Positions 57,054 through 64,000 of a stretch of 64,000 bases of DNA are shown here, in pieces. Every line of letters starts with the position of its first letter. Position 1 is the stretch's first letter. This DNA comes from Torymus aiolomorphi (lineage: Eukaryota > Arthropoda > Insecta > Hymenoptera > Torymidae), in NCBI GenBank assembly GCA_036365515.1, contig CM070873.1:74116529-74180528 (forward strand), read 5' to 3'. A program made the position numbers and the translations under genes. A model generated the notes under the pieces. The model saw nothing but the letters and a program-made list of their open reading frames with translations, did no database searches and was not told the origin of the DNA.

Positions 57054-58765
57054 AAAATAATCGGGAAAAAGGTAGAGTTGTTAATATGAATGACAAGGAA
57101 AATCAGATAGAAAAGGATATAATTGTTAATATCAATGAAGAAAGATTGGAAGATATGAGGGAAACCGATGCAGTTGTTAATAGTAATGAAGAACGAGTGA
57201 ACAATAAGATTGAAGAAACTGTTATGAACATGAATGAAGAAATGAATGATATCTTAAAAAGAGATATAAAACATGAAATGAAACCGGATGGTAACTGTCT
57301 TTTCCGCGCATTTGCAGAATTTGTATTCAATAATCAAGAGAAACATAGATAAATTCGATTGAAATTAGTAAATAAAATTATAAATGATTGGATAATTTAT
57401 GAATCTTTTATATTAGGAAACAGTTCTTACAACACAACAATTACTGATCCAAATTCTTACAAACTAAATATGTCTAAAAATGGTAGTTTTGGTCGAGAAG
57501 TTGAGATTGCCGCTTTTGTCAGTATTTACAATGTAAAAGTTACAGTATATCAAGGATATTATAATGCAAGGGAATTCGGTCCATGCAATAGCAGAAATAA
57601 ATTAGTTCTTTTATTATCTGGAAACTTGGATAGTGGACATTATGATGTTCTTGAAATCGAAAATACTTTTTTTCTTAAAGACTATCAAAATCAATATCGT
57701 CGGTTACATTATGCTAAAAATAAAGATGAAATTAACGTATGTAGAAAAAATTGGTATCTTGATGGTGATAAATTAGAGAAGAAACGAAAACTTGATCGTA
57801 TTTGTAATATGAATGAAGAAAGAGTAAACAGAAAGCGACAAAGTGATAGGATCACTACTATGAAAGAAGATAGAATAGAGAGCAAGAGAGAAAAGGATCG
57901 AATTATAAATATGAGTGAAGGAAGGATAGGAAATAAAAGATAAAATGATAGAGTTTTTAATATGATTGAGGAAAGGCTGCAGAATAAGAGGGAAAAAGAT
58001 AGAGTTATGAACATGAGTGAAGAAAGGCTGGAAAATAAGAGGGAAAAAGATAGAGTTATGAACATGAGTGAAGGAAGGCTGGAAAATAAGAGGGAAGAAG
58101 ATAGAGTTATGAACATGAGTGAAGGAAGGCTGGAAAATAAGAGAGAAAAAGATCGTGTCACGAACATGAGTGAAGGAAAGGTGAAAAATAAAAGGGAAAA
58201 AGATAGAATTACGAACATGAATGAAGAAAGGGTAGAGAACAAGAGAAAAAAGGATAGAGTAATTAATATGAATGAAGTAAGAGTAAATAATAAAAGACAA
58301 AACGATCGGGTTGTCAACATAAATGAAGGACGAATGAATAAGAAAAGATGTACAAATGTTGTAAGCAATTTGAATGAAAAACGGTTGGCTAAGAAACGTA
58401 AGCTTGATATTGCAAGTAATATGTCTTCAAATCGAATTTATAAGAGGAGAAAGATACAAAAAATTAGAAAGATGTGCCCTCCAAACTTAAATTATGTAGA
58501 TTCAGGCAATATGGATTATGTATGCTCTAATTGTTCTGCAGTTTTTTGGGAAACAGAATTTTCAAAAAAAAGTTGTTGTCATAACGGAAAAGTTATTTTA
58601 CCTCCTTTATCAGAGTATAACGAAGATTTGAAAGAACTTCTGTATGACAAAAAATTTGAAGAACTAATCCGTTATTACAATAATAAATACTCATTTGCGA
58701 GTTTCAATGCTACAGTAATTAACAATAAAAATAAAGGAGTTTATAATTTAAAAATCCAAGGCTAA
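56960..58765 (+). pseudogene. Helitron N-terminal region: 17-residue repeats, second OTU domain, 17-residue repeats
   Basis: One frame runs from about 56960 to 58765 with TAA stops at 57350-57352 and 57941-57943, ending at a third TAA (58763-58765). It encodes degenerate 17-residue basic repeats, then a second OTU domain (PDGNCLFRAFAEFVF; GSFGREVEIAAFVS; LDSGHYDVLEIE) and then about ten regular repeats of the type NKREKDRVMNMSEERLE (57780-58440). A Cys cluster CSNCSAVFWETEF...CCHNGK typical of the Helitron N-terminal zinc region follows. The OTU-plus-repeat module is duplicated. The repeats should form basic helices and may bind nucleic acid, as suggested for repeat tails in other Helitron proteins. 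Confidence 0.85.
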
Positions 58766-60331
58766 GTTTGTCATACATCTCCGAAATCAGTTATCGTTGA
58801 ACCTAATCAACATCCTCAAAATGGTCAAATTTACATTTATGATGAGTATACAGCAAATCAGTTAAGATTGAAAAATAACAAAGCATTATTAGAAGAACAT
58901 TTCACAATATTAAATAGAATATTAAATGACAACCGATATGCAAAAAAATACAAGCATTTATATGAATTATCAAAAAATACTCAAATTCCTCAATACAAGT
59001 TATATTTTGTTCGAAATATAAAATTGAACCAAAATGTTTATAGTAAACCAAAAACTGCGGAATGTGCCGCTTTAATTATTTCACGAGAAGGAGAAATTCC
59101 ATCATCTTTTGATTTGTGTATTTATCCAAGAAATCCGGATAACAGTACATCACATATTTTCATACATAAGTTATCTCATCATTTGGATCCGATGGTATTT
59201 CCTATTTTATTTCCTTCAGGAGACTTAGGATGGAATCCCGATTTACATCAAAATTCAGAAAATAATAAAAGATTGACTGCTTTGAAATATTATTCAAACC
59301 GAATTGCTTATCGGCCAGGACTAATTTTCAATCCAATTTTATGTAGTGGACGATTGACTCAACAATACATAATACATGCATATATAGTCATAGAAAGTAC
59401 AAGAATGGATTATTTTAGACAAAATCAAGGAAAATTAAGAGTTGCATGTTATCAAGGATTATTAGATCATGTTGGAAAAAATGCTTCAAATAAATCAAAA
59501 AATTTCGAGAACAAAGAATGTTTGGGACATCTTTTTATTTTACCATCAACTCATATTGGTAGTCCTAGACATATGCATCAATTATATCAAGATGCAATGG
59601 CTATAAATAGAGCTGTTGGAAGACCTGATTTATTTATTACTGTAACGTGTAATCCAAATTGGCCGGAACTTAAAAGAGTACTATCAAACTTCCCTCAAGG
59701 AACCACATGTAATGATATTCCTAATTTAACAGCAAGATTATTTAATACTAAATTACGAGCAATTTTAGCAGATATTTTAAGTGGAAATATTTTTGGCGAA
59801 ATACTGGCATATATTTACACAATTGAATTTCAAAAAAGAGGATTACCTCATGCTCATTTATTATTTGTCTTAAATTATGAAAACAAATTATTGAATCCAC
59901 AAGAGATTGATAAATATGTGAGTGCTGAAATTCCAAATGATGATAAAGAATTACAAGCATTAGTTATCAAACACATGTTGCATGGTCCCCATACAGAAAA
60001 CTCACTCTGTTATAACAAGGAGAAAGATGTTTGTTCGAAAAACTATCCAAAAGAATTCAGTGATTTTACACGTTTTGACAAAAATGGATTTCGCCAATAT
60101 AAACGAAGAAATAATTTAAATAGTTATACATGCAATTCAAAAGTAAATGGTGAAATAGTGAAAGTAGATAATTCAATGGTAGTTCCTTACAATCCTACAC
60201 TTTTGAAAAAATATCAATGTCATATAAATTGCGAAATATCTTATTCGGTCATGTCTATCAAATATCTTTATAAATATATTCATAAAGGGTTTGACAAAGC
60301 ATATGTAAGTGTATCGAAAAAAAAATTGTGA
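58766..60331 (+). CDS. Helitron Rep (HUH, two-Tyr) domain
   Basis: The frame continues directly from the previous one after the TAA. It contains the Helitron N-terminal-like fold (DLCIYPRNPDN, DPMVFPILFPSGDLGW), then Rep motifs: PRHMHQLYQDAMAINR, GRPDLFITVTCNPNWPEL and the metal-binding HUH motif in KRGLPHAHLLF (His codons at about 59850-59859). The tyrosine motif KYLYKYIHKG is at 60259-60288. Rep nicks and rejoins single-stranded DNA in rolling-circle transposition. The catalytic motifs look intact. The frame ends at a TGA (60329-60331) caused by a shift in an A9 run at about 60318-60326. Confidence 0.93.
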   Translation, partial: VCHTSPKSVIVEPNQHPQNGQIYIYDEYTANQLRLKNNKALLEEHFTILNRILNDNRYAKKYKHLYELSKNTQIPQYKLYFVRNIKLNQNVYSKPKTAECAALIISREGEIPSSFDLCIYPRNPDNSTSHIFIHKLSHHLDPMVFPILFPSGDLGWNPDLHQNSENNKRLTALKYYSNRIAYRPGLIFNPILCSGRLTQQYIIHAYIVIESTRMDYFRQNQGKLRVACYQGLLDHVGKNASNKSKNFENKECLGHLFILPSTHIGSPRHMHQLYQDAMAINRAVGRPDLFITVTCNPNWPELKRVLSNFPQGTTCNDIPNLTARLFNTKLRAILADILSGNIFGEILAYIYTIEFQKRGLPHAHLLFVLNYENKLLNPQEIDKYVSAEIPNDDKELQALVIKHMLHGPHTENSLCYNKEKDVCSKNYPKEFSDFTRFDKNGFRQYKRRNNLNSYTCNSKVNGEIVKVDNSMVVPYNPTLLKKYQCHINCEISYSVMSIKYLYKYIHKGFDKAYVSVSKKKL

Positions 60332-62509
60332 TACAGATCAATGTGAAATATATGATGAAATTACTATCTTAATGGGAGATATGTTAGTCCAATAGAAGCA
60401 GCATGGAGAATAGAAGAATTACCATTGTCAGGAAGGTCACACACAATTATTCGTTTAGCTATTCATACGGAAAATCAACAGTATATATATTTTGAAGAAA
60501 ATAAAGAAGACGAAGTTTTAAATAAAAATAATAATACAACTCTAACGGCGTGGTTTCAATTAAATTTAGAAGATGAAGAAGCGAGAAAAATTAAATATTC
60601 TAATATACCAAAGTATTATTTATTCAATTCATCAAAAAAAGTATGGCAAAAAAGAAAAATATTTTCAAAATCTATTGGTAGAATGAATAGTGTCAGTCCT
60701 AAGGATATAGAACGATTCCATTTAAAGTTGATATTAAATCGTGTAAAAGGAGCAATATGTTTTGCAGATTTAAAAAAGTTCGAAAATGTATCCTACAAAA
60801 CTTTTAAAGAAACAGCAATTGCAATGGGATTAGTAAAAAATGATAATGAAATTTTCAATATTTTTGAAGAAGCATGTTCCATTATGATGCCAAAAGAATT
60901 TAGAAAATTTTTTGCTTGGTTTCTTATTAATGATAATATTCCTTTTGCTTATGAACTTTGGGAATCTTTCAAAAAATATTTTAGTGAAGATTTCAAAGAT
61001 AATCAAGAGCATCGAGAATTAAGAGAAATTGATGAAATTTTAAAAGGTGAAAATTTGTCATGCTCTGAATTCGGATTACCAACATTTATTGATTTGACTT
61101 ATGAACTATCGGCTCATGAAAAAAAAATAATAATTGATAAACACAAACAGTTATTTCAAGAACATAAAAATCAATTAAATAATGAACAAAATGATATTTT
61201 CAATTTCATAATACAAACTAATGATCGTATGATTTTTATTGATGGTCCTGGAGGTACTGGGAAAACATTTCTTTACATAACATTAATTCATTATTATTTA
61301 GGAGAAGGACAAAAAGTTGTTTCTATGGCATGGACTGGAATTACTTCTATACTACTTCCGAAAGGAATGACAAGTCACAGAACTTTTAAATTGCCATTAG
61401 ATTTATCAAATATTGAAACAACATTTTTGAAATTAGATTCAGATAAAAGAAGGTTACGTGAATGTGATGTACTCATTTGGGATGAAGCATCAATGATTCC
61501 TAAAAAAGCATTAGAAGTTGTTGATAAAACTTTAAGAGATTGTTGCCAAGTCGATTCAATACCTTTTGCTGGAAAATTATTAATTTTAGGAGGAGATTTC
61601 AGACAAATTTTGCCAGTATTGAAAAATGGATGTAGAATCACTATAATTAATGAATCTATCAAACGTTCCAATTTGTGGCCAAAATTTAAAATATTAAAAT
61701 TAACTAAAAATATGAGATCCAATAAAATAAAATTTTCAAAATTCTTGTTAGAAATCGGTGACGGACAAGTATCGTCTTTATCAATATCTGAAAAATGGAA
61801 AGTCGACAATATATGTGAAAAAATTTATGGTTCCACTATAACTGACAAGGAAGATTTATCAGATAGGGCAATTTTATCTGGTCATAATCAAGATATTTAT
61901 CACTTGAATAATGAAGTACTTAAAAGAATAGATTCAACAGAGAAAATTTATTATAGTATTGATTATGCTAAACCAAAAGAAGTAGATCAAAGTGATGAAG
62001 ATGTTCAATTAAATTATTCAATAGAATATTTAAATTCTTTAAAATTTCCAGGGCTACCATTTCATAAATTAGTATTAAAACCCAATGCCATTGTTATGCT
62101 CATAAGGAACATTAGTATTAACGATGGATTGTGTAATGGTACAAGATTAAAAATTTTAGAATTGCACAAGTACAATATAAAAGCCATGATAGTAACTGGT
62201 TACAACAAAGGACAAATAGCTTACATACCTAAAATAACTTTAAATTCAGGAGAATCATCGTCTTTACCTTTTATATTATATCGAAAACAATTTCCTGTCG
62301 TCTTAGCCTTCGCGATAACTATAATTAACAAGTCACAAGGTCAAAGCTTCAATAAACTTGGAATATATTTTAGGCGGCCTTTATTCTCTCATGGCCAATT
62401 ATATGTAGCTTTGTCAAGATGTACAAACCAAGAAAATTTATTTATTGAAAATGATTCGAATCATTCTGATGAAATTGAAAATATAGTATGGAAGGAAATT
62501 TTTGAATGA
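60332..62509 (+). CDS. Helitron Pif1-type DNA helicase domain
   Basis: After about 40 bases in another frame the Rep frame resumes at about 60362 (YLNGRYVSPIEAAW) and runs to 62509, so two small indels cancel. The helicase has Walker A GPGGTGKT (61244-61267), Walker B LIWDEASMIP (about 61472), AGKLLILGGDFRQILPV, LTKNMRS and the C-terminal AFAITIINKSQGQSF and LYVALSRCTNQENLF. This is the SF1B Pif1-like helicase always fused to Rep in Helitrons; it unwinds the donor strand. The nominal start at 60425 is not a true start. All helicase motifs look intact. Confidence 0.94.
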
Positions 62510-62948
62510 TGTATAAAGATTATTTTAAAATATAAAATGAAGAGCTTTAAACTATAAACGAAGACACCAATTCGCAAGACGAGTTAGCCACGGCTACCGA
62601 CATCAATTGCTTTTTTGCATAAACGACATCAATTGCTTTTTTGCATATACTACAACCATTCAATATCTGTGGAACATTCCGACAATTAAGGCACGGCCAA
62701 CAAAAATAACTTTTCAGTTAATTGTTGCATGTAACTATACTACTACCACTATTCGTTTATGTATAAGTGAATAAGTTCTATCATTGACAGAACTATAAAT
62801 TAAAAGAATCGAACAATTATTAAAATTTTGATCATTTTTAATTTCTTCTTTTTAAAACGCTATGTTATACAATTTCAATATGAAAATGAATATTAGAATT
62901 CCATTAATATAAAACACATATAAAATTAATATCATTTACAGATACCAA
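62510..62948 (+). other. Spacer between helicase and RPA-like gene
   Basis: AT-rich, with a short duplicated word (ACATCAATTGCTTTTTTGCATA at about 62602 and 62629). It probably holds the promoter of the downstream gene; no motif can be assigned. Confidence 0.45.
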
Positions 62949-64000
62949 ATGTCGAAACGCCCAAAATCAAATAGTACTAATGAAACACCAGGAAAAAAAA
63001 AATCAAAAATTTCATTTACGTACACACCATCTGATTTTTTGAAAAATAAAATTCATATTGGCGACAAAAATGTGTAAATTATTTTATTCTATTCTTAAAA
63101 AATTAATAAATTTAATATACTTTAAAAAAATATTTATTAAATTTATATTTTAAAAGTATGGTTATTGGATATATTGAAGCAGTAGAAAATCCCCGTACGA
63201 TAATTTATAAGGCTACTGGAAAATCATACGACATATTTAAATTTATTTTAAATAATAATGACGGATGCAAAATTCAATGTAATATATGGAATAAGGATGT
63301 CGAAATATTTGAAGATAAAATCAACTATAATGAGGTCATTTTAATATAATTTCATAAAAATAATACAACAACTATTATTAATTAAAATTATTTCTAGATC
63401 GTTCTATTACAAACAGTAGTTGCCAAAGAAAGTTCTAATTTTAATAGCGGCAATATGCAATACGAATTCCACTTAAAAAATTATTCCAAAATTACTACGA
63501 TAGCTAATCGCGATGTATCGGAAGACATTACATCCTTAACAATTAAAACTTTTGAAGAAGTGAAACAATCAAATGGACTTATTAGTAATATTTATTACAT
63601 ATGTATATATATTAGAAATAAATTAAGAATTCAACATGTTTAATTAAAATTTCAGAAACTGAAGGATATTTAATGAGTGAATTTGCTATTTCGAATACAA
63701 ATTTAAGTAAATTACTTGATGCTATCACAGATAAAAACCGTAAATTAGAAATAGTTGTTATAAATGGTACTGGAGAACGAGACAAATTTACAGAAGGATC
63801 CAAATTGAGAATAACAGGGGAAATATATATAGCAGGTAAAAAAACGTTTCAATTAATATCTTACATTATAGTAAACATTCATGGTGCAATTAATATATAT
63901 TTATTATTTTACAGAAAACGGACACATCTATTTAGAAATTCAAAATTTAACATATATTGAAATACTAAATGAAGAAAAATTATCGATGGCTGAATTAATA
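62949..64000 (+). CDS. RPA-like OB-fold single-stranded DNA-binding protein, five exons (partial)
   Basis: Exons are proposed at 62949-63073, 63157-63334, 63398-63584, 63656-63835 and 63915-64000 (continues). All four introns (63-83 bases) are GT-AG, and each junction keeps one continuous frame: phases 2, 0, 1 and 1. The donor at 63335 (GTCATT) is weak. The N-terminus is Lys/Ser-rich (MSKRPKSNSTNETPGKKKSK). Exon 2 (VIGYIEAVENPRTIIYKATG, KIQCNIWNKDVEIFE) and exon 3 resemble an RPA70-type OB fold; exon 4 has a second OB-like segment. RPA coats single-stranded DNA. Helitrons of plants and some animals carry RPA-like genes, so this copy probably serves the element. A host origin is less likely given the position. 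Confidence 0.75.

Larger units (their letters stand above)
56538..64000 (+). mobile_element. Helitron with OTU, Rep-helicase and RPA-like genes (3' end outside window)
   Basis: OTU protease domains, HUH/Y2 Rep and Pif1-type helicase in one orientation define an animal Helitron. An RPA-like gene follows 440 bases downstream on the same strand. Coding sequence and spacing are uniform in AT-rich composition. The CTRR-type 3' end with its hairpin is not in the window. Membership of the RPA-like gene is inferred from position and from RPA genes known in other Helitrons. Confidence 0.85.

Noticed and set aside
57709..58368. 219-codon minus-strand frame and a 175-codon relative
   Set aside because: Antisense shadow of the Helitron 17-residue repeats.

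Overview
The window looks like repeat-rich, AT-rich heterochromatic or intergenic DNA from an arthropod, most likely an insect. The reasons are the mix of element families: an errantivirus-type Gypsy relative with an env-like frame, BEL/Pao, R1-clade non-LTR tails, Penelope-like elements (PLEs), a Helitron, hAT-like and TTAA-type foldback elements, spliceosomal introns, and long TA/CA microsatellites. I recognise no host single-copy gene and no bacterial features. The order of insect cannot be fixed from this sequence alone.

Layout. 1-1600 (minus): an uninterrupted PLE reverse-transcriptase frame that runs off the left edge. 1691-~6550 (minus): decayed errantivirus-like Gypsy element (gag, protease, RT/RNase H, integrase, truncated env-like frame). 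7.4-11.3 kb: a cluster of GCGCATGCG palindromes, a second internally deleted Gypsy element (plus) and GC-rich probable LTR sequence. 14.9-17.3 kb: two R1-clade tails inside or near a dispersed repeat. 17709-24395: a complete, very young LTR element of BEL/Pao type with 5-bp target duplications, no intact polyprotein, and a striking excess of the tetramer CTCA on one strand.

27.4-42.7 kb is one Gypsy-type gag gene (minus strand, tRNA-Pro-type primer site at 42640-42657) split by two insertions: a 490-bp PLE fragment with a 12-bp target duplication, and a 13.4-kb foldback element (28409-41826) with a perfect 8-bp target duplication CCAAAACG and CAGGGTTGC ends. The latter looks like a giant non-autonomous hAT-type element whose cargo is satellite DNA, including a four-monomer higher-order repeat. 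It carries a TTAA-flanked MITE whose empty site survives in its other arm.

43.5-53.7 kb holds minisatellites, foldback elements, long TA arrays, and a near-complete PLE (45001-48256) with an inverted 5' and a direct 3' terminal copy, each with a hammerhead-ribozyme-like core, and a TTAA MITE inside its ORF. A different hammerhead-like core sits at 53424-53452.

56538-64000 (plus) is a Helitron: two OTU protease domains, arrays of 17-residue basic repeats, zinc-finger/HUH Rep domain and Pif1-type helicase, with only a handful of lesions, followed by a five-exon RPA-like OB-fold gene whose splice phases all agree and which continues beyond the window. The most unusual items are the satellite-loaded hAT-like element, the CTCA-rich BEL/Pao element and the double-OTU Helitron with a spliced RPA-like gene.
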